64,000 nucleotides of DNA from Bacteroidota bacterium (GTDB taxonomy: Bacteria > Bacteroidota > Bacteroidia > Bacteroidales > JAAUTT01). The notes beneath the pieces were generated by a model that saw only the letters and a program-made list of their open reading frames with translations, was not told the DNA's origin and searched no databases. The stretch's first letter is position 1. Every line of letters begins with the position of its first letter. Shown here one piece after another: positions 54,597-63,999 of the stretch. The stretch is from positions 124,001 through 188,000 of the forward strand of contig JAEYWD010000008.1 in NCBI GenBank assembly GCA_023429135.1, read 5' to 3'. A program made the position numbers and the translations under genes.

Positions 54597-54686
54597 CCAA
54601 AATACTGACCATTAATTATTTTTAAAGGTTGATTGGAAACATTCCACATTAAGCTTTGTTCTAAAACTATAACTCTCTGCTACTTC
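54597..54686 (+). promoter_or_regulatory. Duplicated upstream region, copy 1 (before alpha/beta hydrolase)
   Basis: 90 bp ending 8 bp before the hydrolase start. It aligns with 55884-55972 over its full length with one gap and about three quarters of bases identical, including GAAACATTCCA and CTCTGCTA. TTAAGCTTTG inside it may be the -7 element. Shared sequence up to the start codon suggests common control or duplication of a promoter. Confidence 0.6.
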
Positions 54687-54694
54687 TAAACTTT

Positions 54695-55717
54695 ATGAAA
54701 ACAACTATTCTCCTTTTATTTTTTTCAATCTTAATTATACAAATTAAAGCGCAGCCCTCAATCCCTGAAACAAATTATATCAGACCTATAGGAACACTTG
54801 TTGACATTGGAGGATATCAATTACATCTTAATTGCTCCGGATCAGGAGATTTTACTGTTGTTCTAATTTCAGGATCTATGAATTTTTCATTCGACTGGGT
54901 ATTGGTTCAAAATGAACTTTCAAAATCAGAAAAAGTGTGCTCATACGACAGACCTAGTCTTGCCTGGAGTGACCCGGGTCCGTTGCCACAAAATTTTGCA
55001 CAAGATGCTTATGAATTACATAAATTACTTCATAATACAGGCGTAAAGCTTCCTCTTGTATTGGTAGGCCATTCAGTAGGTGGTATTATTGCAAGAATGT
55101 ATACAATGCAATATCCAAACGATGTTGCCGGAATAGTATTAGTTGATGCAACTTCAGAGAATGCAATCTTAAATGTAAAAGGCAAAATTGAAAGGGTAAG
55201 GTTGCTTGCATCCAGTGAAAGGAAAATTCCTCCCATTAAACTTAAAGTCGATTCCCTCACTAAAGTACCAGATTTGAAGGATGTTGAAGCCCTCTGGAAT
55301 ATGATTGGAAAACCCTCTATTTCTTATCCGTTTAGCTTGCTTCCTTCTGCTATTCAAAAAACAAGACTATGGGCACAATCACAACCTAAATATCAAATAG
55401 CTGATTCTTATGAATACATGCCTGAGGAATTTGCACAAATGTTTTCTGATAGTTTAAAATATAGAATCGGTAGTAAACCTTTGTTGATCCTGTATAGTTC
55501 AAAAAATGAGTACCCAAAAGAACTAGGTACCTTAAGAGATAGTTTGATGAATGATAAAATAAGAAATCAAATGAATTTCTTAAAACTTTCAAGTAATACT
55601 AAAATAATATCTACTTCTAAGAGTGGGCATGAGATTTTTCTAACAGAACCTAATCTGGTTGTAAATGCAATTAAACAGGTGATTATTTCTGCAAAAACGA
55701 AATCACAATTAAAATAA
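54695..55717 (+). CDS. Exported alpha/beta hydrolase
   Basis: A 340-residue protein with a signal peptide (cleavage after IKAQ). The catalytic elbow is VGHSVGGIIA (Ser127). An oxyanion strand VVLISG is at about 55-60 and the histidine is in STSKSGHEIFL near the end. SYDRPSLAWSDPGPLP matches the non-haem peroxidase/esterase branch of alpha/beta hydrolases. It likely hydrolyses an ester or similar bond in the periplasm; the substrate is unknown. The gene sits between the efflux operon and the Rieske gene, each with its own start region. Its AT-rich codon use (many ATA, AAA, TTA) differs from the efflux genes. Confidence 0.82.
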   Translation: MKTTILLLFFSILIIQIKAQPSIPETNYIRPIGTLVDIGGYQLHLNCSGSGDFTVVLISGSMNFSFDWVLVQNELSKSEKVCSYDRPSLAWSDPGPLPQNFAQDAYELHKLLHNTGVKLPLVLVGHSVGGIIARMYTMQYPNDVAGIVLVDATSENAILNVKGKIERVRLLASSERKIPPIKLKVDSLTKVPDLKDVEALWNMIGKPSISYPFSLLPSAIQKTRLWAQSQPKYQIADSYEYMPEEFAQMFSDSLKYRIGSKPLLILYSSKNEYPKELGTLRDSLMNDKIRNQMNFLKLSSNTKIISTSKSGHEIFLTEPNLVVNAIKQVIISAKTKSQLK

Positions 55718-55883
55718 ATATCAATCAAAGATTCACATAAAAAGACTGTTTTTATCTGTTTCAGCCACACATCTTGATGCTGTTCGCACATATTTTGCTT
55801 CCTCCACACATCCTAGTTAACAATGTTCCCTTATGCTATTCACTTTTTATCTCTGCCACCGGACTACTGTTAATTCACCTGTC

Positions 55884-55972
55884 CCAAAATACAGATCTCT
55901 AATAACTTTTAAAGGCTATTTTGAAACATTCCAAATAAAGTTTTGTTATTAAATAAAACCCTCTGCTAATTC
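55884..55972 (+). promoter_or_regulatory. Duplicated upstream region, copy 2 (before Rieske gene)
   Basis: Homologous to 54597-54686. GAAACATTCCA is fully conserved. The candidate -7 is TAAAGTTTTG, with TTTTG as possible -33 about 20 nt upstream. It ends 15 bp before the Rieske start codon. Confidence 0.6.
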
Positions 55973-55987
55973 AAAAACAAAATTAAT

Positions 55988-56413
55988 ATGGAACGTCGTC
56001 AGTTTTTCTATCTTGCCGGATTGGGAACATCCACTCTTTTGGCTGGTAATTTATTAACAGCCTGTTCAAAGGACGATGAGGATGAAAATGATCCTGGAAA
56101 TCCTCCAGGCACAAAAAAACTTACCATCGATCTTAACGATGCGGCTTATGCCAGCCTTGCTGCAAATGGAGGTTCAGCCATGAAAGACAATGTCCTCATC
56201 ATTCATACCACAGGTAGTAATTACTTGGCTTTCTCCAAAATATGTACACACCAGGGTTGTACTGTAGGTTTCAATGGTACCGAAATTGTTTGTCCCTGCC
56301 ATGGTTCAAAATTTGCAACCACAGGAGCTGTGCTTCAGGGCCCTGCCACAAGTGCTCTTCCAAGTTATACAACATCTGTTTCGGGAAATACCCTAACAAT
56401 TAATCTTGGCTAA
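55988..56413 (+). CDS. Rieske [2Fe-2S] lipoprotein, possibly surface exposed
   Basis: A 141-residue protein. A Tat-like signal (ERRQFFYLAGLG) runs into a lipobox ending at Cys26, followed by SKDDEDENDPG. Acidic residues directly after the cysteine fit the Bacteroidota signal for moving lipoproteins to the cell surface. The Rieske domain has Cys86/His88 (CTHQGC) and Cys102/His105 (CPCHGS), with Cys91 and Cys104 for the disulfide. It is an electron carrier. No cytochrome b or oxygenase subunit is adjacent; the convergent seven-haem cytochrome is the only redox neighbour, and the two stops overlap by 4 nt. Confidence 0.88.
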   Translation: MERRQFFYLAGLGTSTLLAGNLLTACSKDDEDENDPGNPPGTKKLTIDLNDAAYASLAANGGSAMKDNVLIIHTTGSNYLAFSKICTHQGCTVGFNGTEIVCPCHGSKFATTGAVLQGPATSALPSYTTSVSGNTLTINLG

Positions 56414-57906
56414 GGATTACGGTGACATTCGGTACAGGCATAATCATACCAATCGTTACCAATATCTATCGGATGTTCAAAAGTTAAATCCTGATTCAGA
56501 GAAACGGACTTAATGTCTCCTGTTGTACCCTGCGCAACGATGGTATGACACAGGTTGCAATCTTTGGAAATAACTTTGCCTTTTTCACTTGTATGTCGAC
56601 CATTATGGCAACGGAAACAACCGTCGGAACTAAGGTGACCAATGTGATTAAGATAAGTTGTTCCGGTAATTCGCATTTCGGGGAAATTGTTTTTGAGATA
56701 TTCCTTCTGAACGCCAAAGATTGCTTTATCTATAAGCTTCTTGTTGTGGGCCAGTATTTCAGGATGTTTTTCCTGATAATAATTATAAATTGAGTTGTGA
56801 ATTAAAATCTTAGCCGAATCACTTGTTGAGAATGGGTCCTTTAATGCACGCATAGCTGCCTTTTTGATATATTTTAACTCTTTGGGAACGCTGCCGCTTA
56901 ACAAGGCATTATTGAGCACCACAGGAGTAGCATTAAATTGATGGGAAGGACGGTTATGGCAATCCATGCAGTCGAAATTACGCATTTGCAGGCTGTCGAG
57001 CGTCGATTTGGATGGCATGTTATCCTCGTCGGTATAAATATGGGTTTCGCCAGTCCTGGTATTGGTATATTTCACCCAGGGAATCATCTCTCTGTCTGCT
57101 GTTGAAGCTTTGTATTCAATTTTTATATCGGGATTAATATGCCAGTGAATTCCTTCCTTTAATCCCATGGCATTGAATTCAGGTCCTATTTTCATCAGTA
57201 ATGAAATATTCCATTCAGTGTTTACCGAATCGGACAGGAAGCTTCGCTGAACACGAAGTTTTTTAGCATAGAATTTCTCCGGCCAATGGCAGTTCTCGCA
57301 TGTTTCTCTTGCCGGACGTAAACTGTGAATGGGTGTTTCGATAGGTTTGCTGTACTTTTTGAAGATAACCGAATACACCTGATATAATCCTGAAAGTTTG
57401 GATTTAACGTACCAATCAGCCCCATCTCCAACATGACATTCAACACATTTAACCCTTGCGTGAGGTGAGTTCAAATACGTTGTGTACTCCGGATTCATAA
57501 CAGAATGACATAAAGTCCCGCAAAAACCGGTTGATTCTGTATAATGGTAAGCCTGATAGCTGCCTGCGGCTGATATTAAAATAAAAACAAGGGTAACTAT
57601 GGATACAATACCCAAATGAACCCTCTGCTTGCGCAAATTAAGGTTGAGAACCGGCCAGTTTGATGTTTGATCATCTTTCTGTTTTTTAAGTTTTCGTAGT
57701 TTGATAAACATACCCAGAAAAATGAGTAAAATTCCCAGAATCATGAGGGCCGGTAAAACAATGTACAGATAGAGACCCACATAAGCATGTCCGGTATCGA
57801 TAAACACCGACATAATAAGAAACAAAATCATAAGTGCTATAGCATTTGCAGCAATAATACCGCCGGCAATGCTCAGCCAGTTGTACATCGACTTAGGAAT
57901 TTTCAT
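56410..57906 (-). CDS. NapC/NirT-like seven-haem membrane cytochrome c
   Basis: A 498-residue protein. Three hydrophobic helices (about 12-37, 43-70 and 98-118) anchor it in the inner membrane. The periplasmic part has seven haem sites: CGTLCH (residues 129-134, a CX3CH site), CVECH, CENCH, CMDCH, CFRCH, CNLCH and CTECH. The sequence SVMNPEYTTYLNSPHARV around the first two haems is typical of NapC/NirT quinol dehydrogenases. It should take electrons from menaquinol and pass them to periplasmic or outer carriers. The gene is single and faces the Rieske gene. Confidence 0.9.
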   Translation of the reverse strand: MKIPKSMYNWLSIAGGIIAANAIALMILFLIMSVFIDTGHAYVGLYLYIVLPALMILGILLIFLGMFIKLRKLKKQKDDQTSNWPVLNLNLRKQRVHLGIVSIVTLVFILISAAGSYQAYHYTESTGFCGTLCHSVMNPEYTTYLNSPHARVKCVECHVGDGADWYVKSKLSGLYQVYSVIFKKYSKPIETPIHSLRPARETCENCHWPEKFYAKKLRVQRSFLSDSVNTEWNISLLMKIGPEFNAMGLKEGIHWHINPDIKIEYKASTADREMIPWVKYTNTRTGETHIYTDEDNMPSKSTLDSLQMRNFDCMDCHNRPSHQFNATPVVLNNALLSGSVPKELKYIKKAAMRALKDPFSTSDSAKILIHNSIYNYYQEKHPEILAHNKKLIDKAIFGVQKEYLKNNFPEMRITGTTYLNHIGHLSSDGCFRCHNGRHTSEKGKVISKDCNLCHTIVAQGTTGDIKSVSLNQDLTFEHPIDIGNDWYDYACTECHRNP

Positions 57907-58048
57907 ATTTCAATTATTAGGTGAATACTAAAAAGGCGGAATATCCGATTAAAAACAGGTTAATTGCTGTCAGTTATATTAAAGATATAAAAAAATCCTG
58001 AATTCTTTTATTTTAATTTGGAATTGAATGCTAATCGCTATGAAATAA

Positions 58049-58083
58049 AAAGCCCTCTGAATGATTGACTCTCAGAGGGCTTT
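58049..58083 (-). terminator. Terminator of the outer-membrane barrel gene
   Basis: AAAGCCCTCTGA and TCAGAGGGCTTT form a 12-bp perfect stem around an 11-nt loop. On the minus strand a T-rich tail (TTTTTATTT) follows. It lies directly after the stop codon at 58092. Confidence 0.9.
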
Positions 58084-58091
58084 CAGCTAAA

Positions 58092-60968
58092 TTAAGATCC
58101 TGAGGGGGGCGGACCGGAGGGTGCTCCCTGCGGCGGAGGTCCCATTGGCATCACGTTAGAATCCCGGTTACCTCTGTCAAAGCCGCCGCCTCCTTCACGA
58201 AATCTCCCTCTTTCACCTTCGGCAGGCATCGTTTGACCATTGAAATTCCGCAGGTTATAGGTGAAGATCACGAGGAAATACCGGGGAAAAGTATTGGTAC
58301 GTGAGTCCTGTATCATAGAAGCGGTAACGCTTCTGCTAATGTTGTTATTCTGGTTCAGAAGGTCGAAGCAGCTCAGCTTAAGTTCCGCAGCATTATTTTT
58401 GAGGAACTTCTTACCAAAACTGGCATTCCAAACCACAAAATTTTGATTATAACTGGTAGACAATCCTTTGTTAAACTGACCGGCTACATCCGACTGTAAA
58501 ACAAAGCCTTTCCAAAAAATCCAATTAACTTTAAAATTGGCCGACTGATACCAGTATTCTGTATTACTTATATTTCTTATTTTCTCCGTATTCCTAACAA
58601 TGCTGTAATTTGAAGTGTACGACAATGTAAAATCGAGCTTTTCGCTAATGTTACTTGCAATAATCAAACTGTTAGTGTAGCTATAGGAATTGGAACGGTT
58701 AAGAATAGAGTCGATATAACCAGGATTTTGAGAATATCCTACTCCCCCTAAAATGCTTACATTCGATTTTATTGGCTTGATATACTGACCAACACTTAAA
58801 AGTGTACGGATATTGTAAGAGTAATCGAGGTTTACAGGTACACTTAACTGGGCACCTGGCTGAAGTTTAAGATTGTATTCGGGTAAAAATAAAGTATCGC
58901 GCTGTGCATAAATGGTCCTGTCGCCAATATTGTCGCGGGTATAACCTCCCGAAAGCACCAGGAAAGTATTAAAACCTTTATCAGGATTAGCATATGAGAA
59001 TTGAGATCTTAGTGTTTGTGAATATTCCTGCTTTAAGTCGGGATTACCTGTACTAAGGCTTAACCTGTTGGAGTTATCGGTAACTTTCTGCAACTGCGAT
59101 ACTGACGGCTCATTGGTAGATGACCTATAAAATACCCGTAGATTAGTAGTTTTCGACACTTTATACATAATCATGGCACTGGGTAGAAAGTTCTCGAATG
59201 TTTTACTGATTTTACCTGCTTGAGGAAAGGTTTGGTTGCCCGAAAGATTAGCCTGCTGATAATCCATTCCAAAGGTCATGTTTAGCTGACCTTTTACAAT
59301 AATATAGGAAAGCCCTCCACGATTTGTGTTATAATGGTTGTTATAAACGTTCGATAAAGAATCAAGTCTTTCAAGCTTTTGTTGTGCATCTCCCAACCGG
59401 TAAGTTTCCTTATCAGTCTCATTTTTTGAGAGTGAACTGGATGCACTCACCATTAACATGCCGTACTTTGTAATAGGTTCGGTATAGGATACATTTGCTG
59501 AAATACCCGAACCATTCACTAGATTTTCGGAATATTGATCATCGGCAACAGTATCAACCAGCGCAAGTTGCGTATTTTCAGTATCCCTGTCGGACATATT
59601 GCCATTAAGGTTTAATGTTAATGTACGACGTGGTTTACTGAATTTATGCCGGTAAATTAAAAGACTCGACAGGTTATAACTCGAAGCATCGCGGTTAGTT
59701 AAACTTTTTGTGGAAGTATTAATAGTCCCTCCGGAAACATTACTGATTGAGGATCTATCGACCAAATTATTCTGAGTACTAAACCGGGGTATAAACATAA
59801 TGGTGTTCATGGAGTCGATGTTATACTCCAAACGCATGTTAAACCTGTGATTATAGTTTTGAGTACGCGAATTACTGTTGTTTTTGGAATATTTACCATC
59901 TGTAATAAATAAGTTCTCGGAATTCGATTCCTGTTCAAGGTTATTATCAGTTGAATTATAGAAATAACTGGCATTCATGGTCACTTTTTTACTAAAGGTA
60001 TTGGTGTAGTTTAACCCGAGCGATTTTGTCTTTGTAACCCCGTTCTGAGAACCACTGAACATGTCGTTACCTCCGCGGCCACCTCCCCGCATGGAAGTAG
60101 TTCCCAATAAATCCTGAGCTGAGAAGTTCTGCTGATTAATATTGTTTAAGTTTCCAAGTAAGGTAAGCCTGCGGTTTCCTTTGAAAATATTAACGTTTCC
60201 GGTTAAAAGATATTTGTCGGTAAAATCAGTACCTCCTATTATTTTACCAAACTGTCCCGAACGCCGATTTTGCTTGGTTACAATGTTGATTGTTCGTTGG
60301 GAGTTACCATCGTCCACGCCGGTCAATTCAGCCTGCTCACTCAATTTATTAAAAACCTGGATTTTATCTATAACATCGGCAGGCAGGTTTTTGAGAGCAA
60401 CTGATGGGTCATCGCCAAAAAACTGTTTTCCATCCACCAGTACTTTTTTAACGTCTTCACCCTGGGCTTTTACTGTTCCATTTTCAACAGTGATTCCAGG
60501 CATCTTTTTAACAAGATCTTCAGCATTTGCATCGGGATTTGTTTTGTAGGCCGAAGAACTCATTTCGGTAGTATCGCCCTTCTGAACAGCAGTCGGACCC
60601 TGTCCTACGACCACAACTTCATTCAATTCCTTACTTTCTGGTTCGAGGTCAATAATGCCAAGGTTTAGGTCCTTTCTATTAATAATAACTGGCATACTGA
60701 TTTTTTTGTAACTAAGATTCTGAACAATAAGCTTGAAATTGGTGCTTGGCAACGACGAAATTACAAACCTCCCGTTGTTATCAGTCAATGCTGAATATTG
60801 GCGTGAGCTATCGGGTAATTGCTTTAAAATAATTATCGCTCCGATAACAGGAGATTTAGCTGTTTTATCCATAACTACTCCCAACAATCGGTTATTTTGG
60901 GAGAAAGCTGTAAGAGAAGTCAGGAAAATCAGGCTAAATAAAGAAACTACAAATGGTTTAAGGTTCAT
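58092..60968 (-). CDS. TonB-receptor-like outer-membrane beta-barrel protein (PF14905 type)
   Basis: A 958-residue protein with a signal peptide (cleavage near AFSQ). A carboxypeptidase-like regulatory domain (about 26-110: LLGVVMDKTAKSPVIGAIII) is followed by ELNEVVVVGQGPTAVQKGDT and a plug domain (KKMPGITVENGTVKAQGEDV, KKVLVDGKQFFGDDPSVALK). A large barrel then ends in a Gly/Pro-rich tail (MPMGPPPQGAPSG). The family is common in Bacteroidota; ligands are mostly unknown and transport through TonB is assumed. It is monocistronic, with TAAATTTG as possible -7 element near 61004. Confidence 0.88.
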   Translation of the reverse strand: MNLKPFVVSLFSLIFLTSLTAFSQNNRLLGVVMDKTAKSPVIGAIIILKQLPDSSRQYSALTDNNGRFVISSLPSTNFKLIVQNLSYKKISMPVIINRKDLNLGIIDLEPESKELNEVVVVGQGPTAVQKGDTTEMSSSAYKTNPDANAEDLVKKMPGITVENGTVKAQGEDVKKVLVDGKQFFGDDPSVALKNLPADVIDKIQVFNKLSEQAELTGVDDGNSQRTINIVTKQNRRSGQFGKIIGGTDFTDKYLLTGNVNIFKGNRRLTLLGNLNNINQQNFSAQDLLGTTSMRGGGRGGNDMFSGSQNGVTKTKSLGLNYTNTFSKKVTMNASYFYNSTDNNLEQESNSENLFITDGKYSKNNSNSRTQNYNHRFNMRLEYNIDSMNTIMFIPRFSTQNNLVDRSSISNVSGGTINTSTKSLTNRDASSYNLSSLLIYRHKFSKPRRTLTLNLNGNMSDRDTENTQLALVDTVADDQYSENLVNGSGISANVSYTEPITKYGMLMVSASSSLSKNETDKETYRLGDAQQKLERLDSLSNVYNNHYNTNRGGLSYIIVKGQLNMTFGMDYQQANLSGNQTFPQAGKISKTFENFLPSAMIMYKVSKTTNLRVFYRSSTNEPSVSQLQKVTDNSNRLSLSTGNPDLKQEYSQTLRSQFSYANPDKGFNTFLVLSGGYTRDNIGDRTIYAQRDTLFLPEYNLKLQPGAQLSVPVNLDYSYNIRTLLSVGQYIKPIKSNVSILGGVGYSQNPGYIDSILNRSNSYSYTNSLIIASNISEKLDFTLSYTSNYSIVRNTEKIRNISNTEYWYQSANFKVNWIFWKGFVLQSDVAGQFNKGLSTSYNQNFVVWNASFGKKFLKNNAAELKLSCFDLLNQNNNISRSVTASMIQDSRTNTFPRYFLVIFTYNLRNFNGQTMPAEGERGRFREGGGGFDRGNRDSNVMPMGPPPQGAPSGPPPSGS

Positions 60969-61119
60969 GTTAAGGTTTTTAATAATTCAATCATAATCAA
61001 ATTTATATTCTGGTTACTTGAATATAAAATAAATTAGATCAATCAGGTTTTTATTACGATGTTCCTGATATATTTAACTCCCGAAATGGATTTTGAAGGT
61101 GAGATGATAAGATCAGCTT

Positions 61120-63069
61120 TCAGAGAAAATGGTTTACCATTTTGAATAGCTGATCGTTACGCACGGGTTTGCTTAAAAAAGCATTACATCCTGCATGAAG
61201 TATAAGATCCTTCTCTTCGTCCTGGGCATAAGCCGTAAGGGCAATAATGGGTATACCTGAATCGAAACTGCGGATAGCCATGGTAGCCTCATACCCGTTC
61301 ATTACAGGCATCCGGAAGTCCATCAGTATGAGGTCTATATTTGAGTCGCGCTGATAAATTTCGAGTGCCTCCTGACCATTTTTTGCCCAAACGAGCTGGG
61401 CTTTTGTAGGCTGAATCAAATCACGGATAAATAACCAATTCAGCTCTTCATCGTCCACTACAAGTAGTTTTTTCCCAATCCACTCGTACTTATTAACCGT
61501 AGGGAATTGTTGAAGTTCCCTCATCTCAGGATAAGATTCGTTCTTTAGCGGGATAGTAAAATAAAATGTAGAACCTTTGTTGATTTCACTATCGAGCCAC
61601 ATTCTTCCTCCAAGCATCTTAACAATATTAACTGATATGGCTAAACCAAGTCCTGTTCCTTTATGGTTAAGCCTCTCATTTTCCATTACCTGGCCAAATC
61701 TTTCGAATATCAGGTTGAACTTATCTTTTGGAATACCCAGACCGGTGTCCTTTACATAAAATTCAATCTCTCTTCCCGCCAAATTGTAACCGAATTCAAT
61801 ATATCCCTTTTCAGTAAATTTAAATGCATTGCCAATCAAATTGGAGAGTACTTGTTTCAGACGCTGGGGATCGGTATTGGTATAAATTAACCCGAAGTTT
61901 TCGGGCATGCATAAGCGCAATTCAATATCTTTCTTGTTTTCCGACAACCGGTTTTTGTCGAATGTAATGAATAAATCGTGAAGAAGTTCGTTGATACAGG
62001 TCTCCGATTCCCTGATAACCAACTGGCCAGCTTCTATCTTGGAGACATCAATAATATCATCTATCAGACTCAGTAAAGAATTGCCGCACTTCTCAATATA
62101 TCCCAAATATTCGTTTTGTTGCTCTCTCTCAATATTTCCATTTTTTAATAAATTAGAAAACCCGATAATTCCGTTCATAGGAGTTCGGATTTCGTGTGAC
62201 ATATTGGCGAGAAAAGCCGATTTGAGCCGATCAGACTCTACAGCCTTTTTCCGGGCTTCGTGCAACTTCTGCTCAGCAAGATACTTTTCGGTCACATCCA
62301 TGGAAATACCCACCAAACCTGTAATTTCTCCATCCTGATTCCGGACAGGGACCTTTGTTGCCGATACCCAGATAAAATTACCATTTGCTGTACGTATTTT
62401 TTCGGTTTTACCAATTATCTGTTCTCCTGAAGAAAGGATCCTTTGCTCATCGTCGAATGCTTCCTGGGCATGCTGTGGGGCAAAAAAATCGAAGTCGGTT
62501 TTACCTATCGCTTCATCAGGATGGTTTAACCCCAACATTTTTGCCTGTGCTTCATTGATGCGGATAAATCGTGAATCTCTATCCTTGAAATAAATAGTAT
62601 AAGGAAAATTATCCATTAACGAACGCAGCAAACCTTTTTCGGTATTAAGATTTTCCAACGCTTTTCGTATCTCGGATACATCCCGCTGCATTCCCGCAAT
62701 TGCCGTTATTTTGCCATTGCTGTCTTTAACAGGCGTTTTATAAATTTCGTACCAGTTATCATCTACCTTCTCCGTAAACAAAATCTTTTTACCTGTTTCT
62801 CTTATCTTTCTGTCTTGCTCCTTAATCTCCTCAACCTTTTCAGATGGTACTACATCCTCATCATAACTCCCAATAACCTGTTCGGGATTTTTATCCAAAG
62901 CCCTGAAAAAGGGTTCATTCGCATAAATGTACTTCCCATTGATATCTTTAATCCACGACACAAAAGGGAAATTGTTAATAAACGAACTCAACTGGGCTTT
63001 ACAGTCCGAAAGCTCATTTTCAAGCTCTTGAATACGTTTAATTAAGTTATCGAAATTTTTTTCAACCAT
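61120..63069 (-). CDS. PAS-PAS hybrid histidine kinase with receiver domain
   Basis: A 649-residue protein without membrane segment, so cytoplasmic. A short coiled coil (residues 5-28) is followed by PAS 1 (about 28-135) and PAS 2 (about 148-262). The HisKA domain has phospho-accepting His292 (ANMSHEIRTPMNG). The ATPase domain has LSNLIGNAFKFTEKG, DTGLGIPKD and GTGLGLAIS. The C-terminal receiver has Asp584 (LILMDFRMPVMNG). It senses an unknown cytoplasmic signal and relays phosphate onward; no output domain and no adjacent response regulator is present. A Hpt protein elsewhere is expected. Confidence 0.92.
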   Translation of the reverse strand: MVEKNFDNLIKRIQELENELSDCKAQLSSFINNFPFVSWIKDINGKYIYANEPFFRALDKNPEQVIGSYDEDVVPSEKVEEIKEQDRKIRETGKKILFTEKVDDNWYEIYKTPVKDSNGKITAIAGMQRDVSEIRKALENLNTEKGLLRSLMDNFPYTIYFKDRDSRFIRINEAQAKMLGLNHPDEAIGKTDFDFFAPQHAQEAFDDEQRILSSGEQIIGKTEKIRTANGNFIWVSATKVPVRNQDGEITGLVGISMDVTEKYLAEQKLHEARKKAVESDRLKSAFLANMSHEIRTPMNGIIGFSNLLKNGNIEREQQNEYLGYIEKCGNSLLSLIDDIIDVSKIEAGQLVIRESETCINELLHDLFITFDKNRLSENKKDIELRLCMPENFGLIYTNTDPQRLKQVLSNLIGNAFKFTEKGYIEFGYNLAGREIEFYVKDTGLGIPKDKFNLIFERFGQVMENERLNHKGTGLGLAISVNIVKMLGGRMWLDSEINKGSTFYFTIPLKNESYPEMRELQQFPTVNKYEWIGKKLLVVDDEELNWLFIRDLIQPTKAQLVWAKNGQEALEIYQRDSNIDLILMDFRMPVMNGYEATMAIRSFDSGIPIIALTAYAQDEEKDLILHAGCNAFLSKPVRNDQLFKMVNHFL

Positions 63070-63196
63070 ATTGTCATTAACGAACTGAAATTCAGTAAAA
63101 TATGCGTTAAATGGAATAGCTGTTTTTTGGTACTGTTTTTCAGACTCGTGTTTACGAGTAGTTTTTCAAAAAGTTTCCTGAGACCAGATATAAAAG

Positions 63197-63230
63197 GAAA
63201 GAGAGACTATTTTTCAATAATCTCTCTTTC
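63197..63230 (-). terminator. Terminator of the hexokinase gene
   Basis: GAAAGAGAGA, 14-nt loop, TCTCTCTTTC: a 10-bp perfect stem about 20 nt after the stop codon at 63250, followed on the minus strand by CTTTTATA. Confidence 0.75.
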
Positions 63231-63249
63231 AGATATTCTTTAGAACGAC

Positions 63250-63999
63250 CTATGATAAAACGGACATGGCAGCTCCAATCAGGTTTGCATTTTCCATTTG
63301 AGAAATAACAACTTCGGTTTTACCTAAGCCCATTTCATTCAAAAGCTCTTTTAGTGTGGCATTTACCATATCAACATACGAGGCGTTGTCTTTCTTCACC
63401 TTACTCCAGAAAAGACTTCCTTCGGCCAGTACCTGAACTTTGTTGAGATTTGGATAAGCCGAATTCAGGTTTTTAACCAAACCTGCTAACGATGCTGCCA
63501 CTAGTTTAGCAGAACGTTCGTAGATCTGGAAAGCAACCTCTACATGTTCTGGTTTGTAAGCATCAGGGTTGTTCATCATTTTACTTAAGCCGGCACCGTC
63601 CATATCCTCAGCAATATTATCGTTGGGGAAAGCTGCACGGAAAACACGACCCAGATACATACCCGAAATAGCTTTTTCGAAACGCTGAGCACCTTTGTTA
63701 TCCGATTTGGCATCAACTTCTTCATCATATGCAGTTAGATGAGGAGGGTTGAAGTTACCCGATTCAAAATTTACCGGAGTTTCGCCGCTCCAGCTTTTCA
63801 TATCTTTTAGTTTTGGGATGTATTCCGAAGGGAAAAAAGCAGCCATGTTGGTTCCGGTACCTACTATTAAACCTATGTAAGCATCGTAGCCAGGGTTTTT
63901 CAAACCTGCAAACAGACTAGTAATGGTGTCGTTTACAACCGCAATCTTATCAAATTTGCAGTTTGTTTTCTTATTGAGATATTCAACAAGCGGTTTGCC
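63250..63999 (-). CDS. Hexokinase, partial (N-terminus outside window)
   Basis: The minus-strand frame is open to the window edge, giving the last 249 codons. AVVNDTITSLFAG carries the catalytic aspartate and is preceded by GKPLVEYLNKKT. YIGLIVGTGTNMAAFFP is the glucose/ATP-binding loop, followed by FESGNFNPPHLTAYDEEVD and EKAISGMYLGRVFR. VLAEGSLFWSK is the adenosine-binding motif near the end. This is the eukaryotic-like hexokinase family (not ROK or glucokinase), common in Bacteroidota. It phosphorylates hexoses in the cytoplasm. Confidence 0.9.
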   Translation of the reverse strand, partial: GKPLVEYLNKKTNCKFDKIAVVNDTITSLFAGLKNPGYDAYIGLIVGTGTNMAAFFPSEYIPKLKDMKSWSGETPVNFESGNFNPPHLTAYDEEVDAKSDNKGAQRFEKAISGMYLGRVFRAAFPNDNIAEDMDGAGLSKMMNNPDAYKPEHVEVAFQIYERSAKLVAASLAGLVKNLNSAYPNLNKVQVLAEGSLFWSKVKKDNASYVDMVNATLKELLNEMGLGKTEVVISQMENANLIGAAMSVLS

